Shown here piece after piece: positions 49,236 through 59,694 of a DNA stretch of 64,000 bases. This DNA is from Nageia nagi (taxonomy: Eukaryota; Pinophyta). Within the stretch, counting starts at the first letter, position 1. The number at the start of each line of letters is the position of its first letter. The DNA is taken from the NCBI GenBank assembly GCA_050084985.1, contig JBITNC010000001.1:120900001-120964000 (forward strand), written 5' to 3'. A program made the translations under genes and the position numbers. A model generated the notes under the pieces. The model made no database searches, was not told the DNA's origin, and worked only from the letters and a program-made list of their open reading frames with translations.

Positions 49236-50300
49236 TTAGAGAATTTTTCTCTTAGGGTAACTTATTTGAAGAAATATCCAACCACTTAGGAATTTTTGAA
49301 GAGTCTTCAAAAACTTCACTTGAAGAAGAGCCATTAGGAACTCATTTAATTTGACATCCCTTAAAGTAAAAAATATTTTTATTGAAGGAGAGTAGATCCT
49401 ATACCCTTTATGTTGACTGTCATATCCCATAAAAATGCATTTTTCTTACTTATTATCCAACTTCTTCTTTTTTAAAAAAACTATAAATAAAAATGCTTTA
49501 GATCTAAAGACCCTTAAATGATAAATATCATGTTTTTTCCTTTTCATACCTCATATGGAAATTTCCCTTCAACTAGTTTTGTGGTATACCTATTCAAGGT
49601 ATAGATAATAGTGTTCATAGCTTCAACCTATAAAAATTTTAGAAGATTTTTCATCATGCATTTATCCATCTCCATTATGGTCCTATTCTTCCTTTCTACA
49701 ACACCATTGTGTTAAGGAGTATAAAGGATAGTAAATTAATTTTTGATCCCATGCTTTGCATAAAATTCATGAAACTCATTCCTTATATATTTACCTACAT
49801 TATCTAACCTTAGTATCTTGATCTTCATGTTGGTTTTATTTTCAGCTAATGCCATGAACTTCTTAAACATATTAAATATTTGATATTTATGTTCTAGTAG
49901 ATTATTAAAAGTCATCATACTAAATTCATCAACAAAAGTAAGGATATAAGATGCACATCCAAGAGACTTAGTTTGAAAAAGACCCATCAAATCTGAGTGT
50001 ATCAATTGGAGAGGTTGATATGCTCTAATTTCCTTATCTTTCTCAATATTTTACCTTTTCATCTTTCCTAAGATCCAATTTTCATAAAGACCAATGGAGG
50101 GTGATATATGAGTAATCCTTATACAATATTGTGATCCTTCATGAATTGAATATCTTGTGGTTTAGGTGACCTAAATTTTGATGCCAAAGGTTTCCTTTAG
50201 AATAAACATTTTAGCAAGGCACAACTTAGTAGGAACTTAATCAACTATGTAAAGGTCATTCTTAATTGATCTTTTTATCAACGTGGAATACCTTTTCTTT
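49236..50300 (-). pseudogene. Ty1/copia integrase relic (C)
   Basis: Core piece 50005-49736: MIHSDLMGLFQTKSLGCASY with the first Asp, FVDEFSMMTF, and KIKILRLDNVGKYIRNEFHE with the second Asp (SDNGGEY-type block mutated to LDNVGKY). TPQHNGVVERKNRTI follows with the catalytic Glu. The piece 49430-49236 (GYDSQHKGYRIYSPSIKIFF) is the copia integrase C-terminal region. N-terminal zinc text towards 50300 is poor. Confidence 0.92.
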
Positions 50301-50399
50301 AAACTCCAAGAGTTTAATTTAAACTCAAAGGTATATCCCTTTCTTTAAATTTGAATAAGTAACAAAAGATTCATCCTTAACTTAAGCACAAAAAGTACA

Positions 50400-51460
50400 T
50401 ATTCAATCACCTTCATTCATCAAGATGCTTCCAATCCCTTGAACTTCTAGCATATAGTTATCTCCTATTACTACCACATACTTCCTATGTTTATGAAAGT
50501 TTTAAAACTTATTTTTTCAAAGCTCATATGATTAATTCAAAATGGATCCACTACTCAATCATTTGAAAAAGTATGAGACTTGAAATAAAGAGCACAAACA
50601 TAAGCACTTTTCTTATTCTTCTTTCCATTGGACTTGTTTATATTATCTTTACCTTTGCCAATTTTCCTACCTCTTTTTCTTGAAGCAATGATTCTCCTTG
50701 TGATCATATATGCCATAAAAGTGACAATTTCTATCAAAATTTTTCTTAGATATATGATTTTTTTTAAATTTTTGATCATGATGATTATTATCATATGTCT
50801 TTGTATTTCTCCTAAGATGAGCATGAGGGATCTTATGCTTTTTGAACTTCTTGAAGTGAGTCATCTTATTTGCACCTAAAGCAAATTTTGATCCTTTGGA
50901 GAATAAATCAACACCTTCTTTTGATGGTATCTTAATGCTTTAAAAGTATAAAAATATTTTAATAGAGAAGACTTCCTCTTCATCATTAAGCCTAGTCTTA
51001 ATCAAGTAATGATGTGACTAAACTTGGTTGAGAGGCTTTTTAATATGATGAATATCATTAATTCATCATTGATCCAATTACACCCATAACTCACAAGTTG
51101 AGTCCTTAGATCAATATTTTTATTCAAATATATTACCACACCTTCATCCTCCTCTTGATAAAATTGTAAGAGTTTTGAAGGATGGTGCAATCTCCTTGAA
51201 AACTTATACCTAAGGTAGATCTTCTTAAGCCTATACCAAGCTTCTGGTGGATGTTGAGGTTGAAATCATGAAGATAACTTCATCTAAAACTACCTTAAAA
51301 ATCATAGAAGTTGTTAACTCATTATTTTTGTTACAGACCTCCAATGCTTTAGCTTCTGTTGGGATGACTTTATTTCACTTATGGTTTGCCAAAGCTTGCA
51401 TGCTTGAATTTTTCTTTCATCCTTAGTTCCCAAATACCATAGTTGTGACCATCAAAGATG
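50400..51460 (-). pseudogene. Ty1/copia gag and protease relic (C)
   Basis: Gag text starts near 51440 (KDERKIQACKLWQT), then PPEAWYRLKKIYLRYKF, LRTQLVSYGCNWINDELMIF at 51100. The zinc knuckle near 50740-50700 reads NCHFYGIYDHKENHCFKK, a C-X2-C-X4-H-X4-C motif with the second Cys now Tyr. A basic linker follows. The protease active site near 50560-50530 reads VVDPF*INHMSFEK, so the usual DSGA is destroyed. Confidence 0.85.
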
Positions 51461-51469
51461 TGCTTAGGT

Positions 51470-52712
51470 GCAAAATATTTATTTTACAAAATAAAAGTTA
51501 TTTGATTTAAGCATAAGAAGAAATAACATATAATTTTCTAACCATAATTATAATTGCAAGTAGAAATATTATTCAACTATGTAACTAACAAACATTTAAC
51601 TAACCATAAAGCATTTAATCAATTATCATAACAATTTCAAGTAAACCAACCAATATAAACTAATATTGTTTGATATTATTACAATTGAAATAAAATTGTA
51701 CAAATTAAAAAAGTTGATAAGCTTGTAAGTTAGTAGCTTTTTTGGGTAAGTTGTAGGTTAGTGTTAGTAAATTGTAAGTCATGTTAGTGAACTTTATTTA
51801 ACCTTAAGTAGTTAGTAAGTTCTAATATACAATTGTAGTTAGCATTTGAAGTTCGTGTTTGAAGTTAATACACATTTTATATTTGACTTAAATTAATTTG
51901 AGCATTTGTTGATTGTTTAACAAAAAAAAGAACAACCACACAAATAAGGGGTTAGTAGTTTCTTTAATTTTTGGGCTAGTTACATAACAAGGCTCTAGGA
52001 TATTTTTAACATGTTCAATATCAACATAAGTCTTAACAACTTATCATAAAATCAAGGTTAATTAACACCAACATGCTTATGAAAGATTTAGTTCAAGAGG
52101 AAGAGCCATTTCCTTAGACATAAAAGCATTAGAGTCCATTGTATAGCAAGTTTGAAAGTGAAGCATGTAGGCTATAACTTCATTCCTTTGTCTTGCAAGG
52201 ATTGATCATTTTTTATTTTATTTTCATATTTTTCTTACTTTTTTTATTTTAAAAATTTTTCATATTCTTATCTATACCTTCATTCTTGCAATAGGACTCC
52301 TAAATTTCCTATGCCTATAAGACATCACAAACTCTCCTATTTGCATTTTCAAGAACAAGGTTAGGACGAGATGAAAAAAGTATCATACATTACTTTAAAA
52401 TTACCATCATTCATCCCCCTATTTTTTATAAAATATATATATATTGAATTCTCCCACCCTTTTTTATTAAAAAAAAGTAAAGCAAAAAATCCTTCCCTTT
52501 TTAAATACTTTCATAAAAATAAAAATAAAAGTACTTTTGTTTGGAAAACAAATACCTTTAAAAAAGGTTAATTCTAAAATATTTTCACATTTGAAAAAAA
52601 AATTAACTCTAATTTGAAGAGTCTAGAAAATCTAACTCCCCCTTAAAAGGATTTTTTTTTAAATAGGAAAAATAACAACAATTTAAAATCAATATTAATT
52701 TCATCAAAATAT
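51470..52712 (-). other. 5' leader of copia C, no gene seen
   Basis: AT-rich, with poly-A and poly-T runs and no tRNA-complementary primer site that I can find. A polypurine-like CCTTTTAAGGGGGAG (minus strand, 52639-52653) occurs without an LTR beside it. Open piece 52371-52571 is low-complexity and not supported as a gene. Confidence 0.5.
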
Positions 52713-53222
52713 TGTTAGAATATATAATGTATTATTGTGTAAGCTAGTATTTAGATGGTATCTAAGTATTAATAATCTTTTTATGTAATTTTCTATTTTA
52801 TCACTAAATACCTAAAAATGATAAAGTAGTGGAAGAATTTGACTTCACCCAAGTATGACACTTGTCCATGCTAACCCCATGTAAACCTTGGGTTAAAATA
52901 TGAGTTAAGGTGAGGTTCTCACCTATAAATAGAGGGCTTGCACTTATTGTAAAATACACTTGTATAAAGCACTCTCATATTTGTATTGTAAGTTGAGCTT
53001 GATCTTTAAGAAGCTTAAAATGCTTCTAGTTATAGAGAAAGTTAGAGTTATTAAATAATAGAAATTAAAGTATGGTTCAAGTGGATGTACTCTCTTAGTT
53101 GAAGGAATCACTATAGGTATTCATATTCTTTTATGTAAATGATTTATGTGTTCTTAATATTAGTAGAAGATTCCATCTAAAGTGATCTTGGATGGAGATA
53201 AAGAATTACTTCATCTCTTTCA
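52713..53222 (+). repeat. 5' LTR of element A (510 bp)
   Basis: Begins TGTTAGAATATATAATG, nearly the same as the C LTR, and ends CATCTCTTTCA two bases before the primer site. Contains CCTATAAATAGAGGGCTTG. The 3' LTR should lie beyond base 64000. Confidence 0.82.
52924..52931 (+). promoter_or_regulatory. TATA box in LTR of A
   Basis: TATAAATA in the block shared with the LTR of C. Confidence 0.7.
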
Positions 53223-53224
53223 TT

Positions 53225-53236
53225 TGGTATCAAAGC
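53225..53236 (+). other. Primer-binding site of A
   Basis: TGGTATCAAAGC, one base off the initiator-tRNA-Met site TGGTATCAGAGC, two bases after the LTR. Confidence 0.88.
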
Positions 53237-54088
53237 TTCCCTTAGAGATCTTCCATTCATCTTGTGAGGTAAACTCATCTTGAGGTATAAATTTGCTCCT
53301 CACTCTTATGTTTTATAAGTTTTTTTGTTAAAAGTTAGCTCTTTTAAGCTTTTCTTGTTTTTTAATAAGTTTTTTTTTTTTTAATTAAGATTTAAGCTTA
53401 TATATTGTTAAAATAGCTTTTTTGTGTAATAATAGCTTAAAAATTAAGGAAGGGTTTTGGTGTTTCTTAACCATTTTTTTGGCACTAAATTCCTTTTTTT
53501 GAAGAGATTAACCTTTTTTTAATAAAGTTTAAAATGAATTTTTTATGTGTTGTTATACATATGTTAGCCTCTAACATAAATTTATTATATTAGTTATTTT
53601 GTAAAGTTTTGCACTTATTTTTACAAGTTGCATTTTTTCTTATTTACTTTACAATATAACTAATTTTCATATATAACAGTATATTAATTTTTGGTAAAAA
53701 GTTACAATTTGAACTTTTACAAAAATTGTCATTCTATGGCTATCTACTATTATTATGTTCTTGTGAAAACAAATATATATATGATGATAATATATTTGTA
53801 CAACAAGAAAGACCTTGTAAAATATATTTATTCATTTGTTTTACAAATTTACAAAACTTTGCAAAAAAATACAATATTTATTGTAATATATGCAAAGAAT
53901 ATATTTCTAAGCACTAAGTTTTGTGCACATCTTATTGCAAAATTATATAAATATAATTTTTCTACTATATATATATTAAAAAAATCTATTAACATAAAAA
54001 ATTATAAAAAATTAAAAATATCAATTTTTTTATGTTAGGTGAGTAGCCTATAGGCACACGACCCCCATGGGGCCCTATTGGAGGTTGT

Positions 54089-54260
54089 GGCTCCCTATGG
54101 AGCATGTGCGGCCCCTTAGGGTGTGATCCTTATTGGTATCCCATGGCTTCCCATGGAGCACACAGGTACCCCTTTAAAGTGCAGCCCATGTTAGGAGCCC
54201 ATAGCTCCTATGGAGTGTGTGTGGCCTCTTTTAGAATGCAGACCTAGCTCCCTATGGAGC
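54089..54260. repeat. GC-rich hairpin tandem array of A, interrupted by B
   Basis: Imperfect units of 43-58 bases begin at about 54089, 54145, 54203 and 54246. Each opens with GGCTCCCTATGGAGC, a 5-base stem (GCTCC/GGAGC) with a 4-5-base loop, followed by GTG.GGCCCCTT-like text. It is the most GC-rich patch in the window. The last unit continues at 58981 (GGAAGCGCATGTGGCCCCCT), so B inserted into it. Confidence 0.82.
54256..54260. other. Target-site duplication of B, left copy
   Basis: GGAGC before the left LTR of B; GGAAGC follows the right LTR at 58981, the same bases with one added A. Confidence 0.65.
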
Positions 54261-54717
54261 TATTGGAAATTGTAATATAAATTATGTAATATTTCTCTTT
54301 AATATAAATTCACTTAATGCTTAAAGCATCTTTATATACCTTAAAATATTAAAAGAATAAAAATAGAAAGAAAATAAATATATAAACATCTTTAACTTTT
54401 TCTTTGGGTAAAAAGAAGGTTAAAGGGTGGGTTAGTTCTTATAAATAGAGAGGTACTCCTCTCATTATGTAACTTGATCAAATTAATCAAGCATGGTAAT
54501 GCTTATCTTAAGAATTTGTAACAGAGGTATCTTCCCAAGAAAGTAATAGAATGATGGTTCAAAGTGGAATGTACTCCAAAAGATAGAGGAACCACTATAC
54601 ATCATGTGTTATCTTTTATGTGATTATTTCTTACCTTTACTAAATGAATGAATGGCATATTCTTGTTGAAAAAACTCTAAAGAGATCTTGGTTATATGGA
54701 ATCCTTCAATTCCGTCA
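54261..54717 (+). repeat. Left LTR of B (457 bp)
   Basis: Starts TATTGGAAATTGTAAT (first G of TG changed to A) and ends TTCCGTCA. Matches 58510-58980 along its length with a few indels, the largest being an extra ATTTATTATGTA-like segment in the right copy. Confidence 0.92.
54440..54447 (+). promoter_or_regulatory. TATA box in left LTR of B
   Basis: TATAAATA in TTCTTATAAATAGAGAGG, at the same place as in the right LTR (58704-58711). Confidence 0.68.
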
Positions 54718-54719
54718 AG

Positions 54720-54731
54720 TGGTATCAAATC
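54720..54731 (+). other. Primer-binding site of B
   Basis: TGGTATCAAATC, two bases after the left LTR; resembles the initiator-tRNA-Met site. Confidence 0.8.
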
Positions 54732-57199
54732 CATTCTTGGAGTCTCCACTTCAATAACTTTGAAGGTCCTATTCCTCTTCTCTATCCATCAAATGTTGAG
54801 GTAAAAAGGTTTGAAGGTATAATGTACCTCTTCTTATCAGATTTTTTACTTTTATCATAGTTTAGAAAAATTTGATTAAAGAATATGTTAGTTCAATTTT
54901 TAATATGCATTATTTTTTTCTAACAATTTGTTAGTTGCAATTTTTCAATAAAATTACTTAATTTGTAGTAATAATATGCAAATTTTAAGTAAATTTGCTT
55001 AAACTAGGTTGTTATAGCTTGAAATTGCAAGTTTTTATTTAGTATAGAAAAAGTTAAAAGTCTTGCATTTTTCTTGCATTTTTTTATTTTTACAACACTA
55101 CTATAATGCTATTGCACAATTTGTTTTTTACAATAAGTTTGTAAAAATTAATGTGCATGTATGATTTCATACATACAAAATTTGGTTGCATACCAAATTT
55201 GGTTGCATGCAATTTGGTTCCATGCAAAATCTATTTTAAGAAAATAGAAAAAAGTCTATTATTTTTTTTAGTTGCAATTTTTTGTACTTGCAATTAAAAA
55301 AAAAAAAGTAGCATGCATGAGAAAAAAAATTCATTATTGCATGCATAAAAAAAAGCATGCATGAAAAAATCATGCATTATTACATGCATGAAAAAAAAAA
55401 TCATGCATTATTGCATGCATGCACAACCTATTAAAAATAAGGGAAAAGTTTTTCAAAAAGAAAGTTTTTAAAAAAGAAGTTTTTTTTAAAAAGAAGGCAA
55501 TTCAAGTGCATGATAAGTTTGCACTAAACTTTTATTTTCTCTAATATAATTTGAACTAAGAATCCTTTTAAGAAAAACAACAACAAAAGAGGCAAGTTTT
55601 TTTTTTAAAAAAAAAAAGGACAAAATAAAGGATTTTAAAAAGGGGAAACTTTAAAAAGGGGCATGTTACCCATTTTTAGCACATGGAATATGGATTTTTT
55701 TAAAACAAAAGTAAATGGGATATTGTTTTCTAAAAAGTAAACATTCTTGTTGAATTATCCTATATTTATCATTTTTTGTCTTGTGTTAGTAAGTGTTAAG
55801 ATCAATTTTTAATTTTTTGGTAAAATATTTAAATACAAATGACACTAGTTGGTTAAACATACTATGTGCAAAATTTTGTTTTCCTACTTCATGAAAAGGA
55901 ATGTGATCTTTCCTAATTTTTCTTTAAAGTAAATTCTATATGAAAATTATAACTTTGATCTATTTTTTAATAATTTTAATAGCTTTTTTAAGTAATAATG
56001 TTGCAAATATAGTATTTGATAAGTATCAAAATCTTTTCTTAAAGTTTTGGATAAACATTTAAAGTAAAATACTATGATAATTTGCAAATCATATGCCTTG
56101 TTTGGTATTTTTTTAAAGAAAATGATCAAATTTAATTTACAAAGCAATTAATTGCAACCATTATTATTGAATCATTTTTTGCAAGTATTACAATTTCTTT
56201 TAATGTTGGACATATAAAATCAATTTAATTGGTAACATTAATTGATAATGTCTAATATATTGATAATTAAATTTGCACAATGTTAAAATGGAAACTTGTG
56301 GATGTGCATTATTAAAAATTTTATAATTTTTATACACTATCCTTTGGTTGCAAATTAAGATTAATTTATATTGCATAAAGATTTATTATGTGCATTGAAC
56401 TATGAATTGCCATTTGTTATATCAATGGTTAATATGAAAATTTTTGAACTTTCAAAATAATAATATTATGCACATCATTTAAAGTAAAAGTTTGTGTAAC
56501 CTTTTTTCAAACACTACTATCCTCATTAATTATGCACATTATTTTTATCCTAGTTGGATGGAACTTTTTTTTGTACACACATTCTTGTTGGAGTATTTGT
56601 AAACTTAATCAACATTGGAATTATTATGCATTAATCCTTAATTTTTTTTCTTGTGCACTTTGATTAATATACTTGTTGAAGTGAAAAGTTTTTAAACTTT
56701 TTTACAAGTCTTATTGAGGATATTCATAATGCAATATTAATCTTGCTTTGAAAAGAAAGTGTACAAGTAACTTTGAAAAATGTACATTCCTCTCTAAATG
56801 TGTAGAATTTTTTGTAATATGCTTTAATTTTTATGAAGTTACTCTTAAAGAGGAGTAAAATCTAAGTATACTTCCATATTTTTGGAAGAATATCCATGTT
56901 AATAGATTATGCCATATTGCTAGCAAAAATATAAAATCCAAGCATATTTTTATCAAGAAGTAAATATTTTGATGGAATTTTGTGTTTATTATCCATAAAA
57001 ACAAGATTTCATTGATAAATTTATCTTCCAGAAGGAGTTAAGTAATGCTTACTTCATCCTTAGGAGGGTTGTGACTATAAGTATTAGCTTGGCATCTTTA
57101 TGATGACTTATAGGGCACTGTTTACCATAGTTTACTTTCATGTTAGAAAGTTAGATCCATGATGATGGATTGTTTACCACATTGCTTCTTGTAGTGTAT
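54732..57199 (+). other. Interior of B, no gene seen
   Basis: Very AT-rich. Short 16-17-bp repeats of AAATTTGGTTGCATGC occur at about 55177-55231, and an ATGCAT-rich array at 55311-55422. Open pieces on either strand (for example 55947-56147) are Lys/Leu/Phe-rich low-complexity text and match nothing that I know. Confidence 0.6.
55311..55422. repeat. ATGCAT palindromic repeat array in B
   Basis: About four units of roughly 30 bases of the type GCATGCATGAAAAAAAA-TCATGCATTATT. GCATGCATG is nearly self-complementary and adjacent units can pair with one another, so the array could form hairpins. Confidence 0.85.
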
Positions 57200-57330
57200 G
57201 GAGTGATTAAAAAGGTTTTCTCTTCTCCATAACTATATTCTTGGAGTGGTTAAAAATGTTTGACCTCTCCATGATTATTGAATGTTGGAGTGGTTAAAAA
57301 AGTTTATCCTTCTCCATATTAGTATCTTTG
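57200..57330. repeat. 44-bp minisatellite of B, 3 units
   Basis: Units start with GGAGTGGTTAAAAA at 57200, 57243 and 57287, each followed by GTTTGACC.TCTCCATGATTA-like text. The same unit forms a longer array in element A at 62345-62640. Confidence 0.9.
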
Positions 57331-57407
57331 ATAAAAAATTGCATCTTTGTTGAATGAATGCTACATTTTTTCATCATATACATCTTAACTAGTAGCATGG
57401 TTAAGAT

Positions 57408-57751
57408 GGCATCTTGACTCATTTCTAGTAAAGTCAAATTTATTTATTATGGCATATTAACTCACTCTTGGTAAATTCAAGTTTATTTATTGTGGCATCT
57501 TAAATCACTCTTGGTAAAGTCAAGTTTATTTGTTATGGCATCTTGTCTCTTTATTGGTAAAATCAATTTTATTTATTGTGACATCTTGGCTCACTTTTGG
57601 TAAAGTCAAGTTTATTTATTGTGGTATCTTAGCTCACTCTTGGTAGAGTCAAGTTTATTTATTATAGCATTTTAGCTCACTCTTGGTAAATTCAAGTTTG
57701 TTTATTATGGCATCTTGGCTCACTCTTGGTAAAGTTAGGTTTATTTAGTAT
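57408..57751. repeat. 43-bp minisatellite of B, 8 units
   Basis: Units start with GGCATCTTGGCTCACTCTTG at 57408, 57451, 57494, 57537, 57580, 57623, 57666 and 57709. Spacing is exactly 43 bases each time; copies differ by point changes only. Confidence 0.97.
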
Positions 57752-58497
57752 GTGGCTTATAAATCTTGACTTTGTGTTTAGTCAAGTTATCATGTGTGGC
57801 TTAAAAATCTAAACTTATGGTTTAGTTTTATTATTTTTTGATCATTTATGACAGGGTTAAGTTAATATGGTCACATAAGTATTTTTTTGATGAAGTTACC
57901 ATTAAGGGAGAGAATTAAATTATAAAATATTATATTCATGACACCTTCATATACCCTCAACAAATATAAAATAATGATCTAAAACAAACAAACATAAATA
58001 AACATAAAAATCAAAAATTAAAAAAAAATTGATAAATATTTATGATATTTTTTATATCATTAGTTGAGAATGCATTAATATCACTTGGTTTATTATGCAT
58101 ATGTGATGACTTGGTATATTTGATCAATTTATGGATGACATCTATCTTATATATGTAGAAATGATGTATCTAGTTGATCTTATTTTTTGAGTTGCTTGTA
58201 GCTTACAGGTTCTTCTTGAGATTGTAAGTTACTTTGGGTATGCAGACTCATAGAGGCTCTTCATGTCAACTTATTATTGAATGACTACTCTTGTACAAAA
58301 AAATCATTTTTTAGTTAATGATTGTATTGTAAAACTATTTGTTAAAATGGTTAAGTAGTTGAGCCTTTGTAAAACCATCTATATTCTATTACTTTCTCAA
58401 AAACGTAAAAAGTTCTCATATCCACTTGTATCTCTTGGAGGAGAACTCTCTCTTACTTTCTCTTTTTTTATCTTTTCGACTCTCTACCCAATTTTAC

Positions 58498-58509
58498 ATT
58501 AAGGAGGAG
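58498..58509 (+). other. Polypurine tract of B
   Basis: ATTAAGGAGGAG directly before the right LTR start TGTTGAAAATTG. Confidence 0.9.
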
Positions 58510-58980
58510 TGTTGAAAATTGTAATGTAATCTTATGTAATATTTATTATGTAATATTTCTCTTTAATATGAATTCACTTAATACTTAAAGTATATTTAGA
58601 TACCTTAAAGCACTAACAGAACAAAAATAGAAAGAGGAATAAATATAGAAACACCTTTAACTTTTCCTTGGGTAAAAAGTAGGTTAAAGGATGGGTTAGT
58701 TCTTATAAATAGAGAGGTACTCCTCTCATTATGTAACTTGATACAATTTGATCAAGCATGGTAAGGCTTGTCTGGAGAATTTTAGGAAAGTTATCTTCTG
58801 AGAAAGTAATAGAATGATAGTTCAAAGTGGATGTACTCCCAAGAGATGGAGGAACCACTATACATTATGTGTTATCTTTTGTGTGATTATTTCTTACCTT
58901 TGCTAGATGGATGAATGGTACATTCTTGTTGAAGAAACTCTAAGGAGATCTTGGTTATATGGAATCCTTCAATTTCATCA
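58510..58980 (+). repeat. Right LTR of B (471 bp)
   Basis: TGTTGAAAATTGTAATG to CAATTTCATCA. TATA box at 58704-58711. Followed by GGAAGC, the target duplication, and by the continuation of element A. Confidence 0.93.
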
Positions 58981-59557
58981 GGAAGCGCATGTGGCCCCCT
59001 CAAGGAATAGACCTTAATAAGGTATATTTGGTTCCCATTATTGCTAAAAACCTCAAATAAAAAAATAAATTTACCCTTAGTCTTTTCTATGCAGCTAGGG
59101 TTGCTGGCATGATTTTCAAGGGTAGCTTAAATGACTCTACCCTATTCATTTTTAAGTTGGTCAATGGTTTATAGTTGGGCATAATTAATATTATTATTAC
59201 ATTTTCAATGTTTTTTTTGACCTTCTAATTATCATGGTACTCATTTAATTTTTTATGTGCTTTACACAATTGATTCATAGAGGATAATTTTTTCAATGAG
59301 TTCATTTTTTGTTGTTGACTTACTACAAAGGAAATTGTTGTTAAGTTCCTTTCCATGTGAAGGGGGAGCATACATCATTTTTTTAATGTGCTTTATACAC
59401 TTCATTCTTGAAGGATAATTTTTTAAAGGGATATTATTATTTAATTCCTACATAATTATTCCTAAGTTCCTCTTCACCTCATGAGGGGCTGATGATTGAG
59501 CATTATTGGCATTCTTTTATTGAAAAATAATACAAAAAGGGGAGACCTTTAAAAGTT

Positions 59558-59694
59558 TTATTATTTTCTAAAAATAGGAAATTGTTTAAGGGAGAAAAAC
59601 ACTTATTTTTTAAATAAGTGGACAATTATTATTTTCTCAAAATATGAAATTATTTGAGGGAGTGCAACACTTATTTTTTAAATAAGTGGACAAA
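59558..59694. repeat. 68-bp tandem duplication in A
   Basis: TTATTATTTTCT...TAAATAAGTGGACAA occurs at 59558-59625 and again at 59626-59694 with about ten differences. Each copy has a GGGAG motif in the middle. Confidence 0.92.

Larger units (their letters stand above)
46339..52712 (-). mobile_element. C: Ty1/copia LTR retrotransposon, 5' end displaced by element A
   Basis: On the minus strand the order is leader (52712-51470), gag (51460-50555), protease, integrase (about 50300-49236), RT (49000-48101), RNase H (48100-47640), minisatellite-bearing 3' untranslated region, polypurine tract and LTR. Integrase before RT defines Ty1/copia. The 5' LTR is not seen. The plus-strand LTR of element A begins at 52713 inside C's leader, so C's 5' LTR should lie right of the window. 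Confidence 0.85.
52713..54260 (+). mobile_element. A: copia-family element, left part
   Basis: Starts with an LTR and an iMet-type primer site, then about 1 kb of leader that ends in a GC-rich hairpin-repeat array where element B has inserted. The element resumes at 58981. No gag or pol domain is visible in either part, so A looks non-autonomous. Its LTR is related to that of C, into whose leader it is inserted in opposite orientation. Confidence 0.72.
54261..58980 (+). mobile_element. B: non-autonomous copia-type LTR element (4720 bp), no gag-pol seen
   Basis: Complete layout: left LTR (54261-54717), primer site, 3.8-kb interior, polypurine tract and right LTR (58510-58980), with a 5-base target duplication. 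The interior shows no gag, integrase or RT motif in any frame. It is filled with AT-rich sequence, a palindromic ATGCAT array and two minisatellites. Its last 400 bases before the polypurine tract match the same region of C, so B is a derivative of that copia family and would depend on proteins from another element. Confidence 0.8.

Noticed and set aside
53691-54038. 115-codon open frame on the plus strand
   Set aside because: Ile/Lys/Tyr/Asn-rich text from nearly pure AT sequence, overlapping another open frame; no motif.
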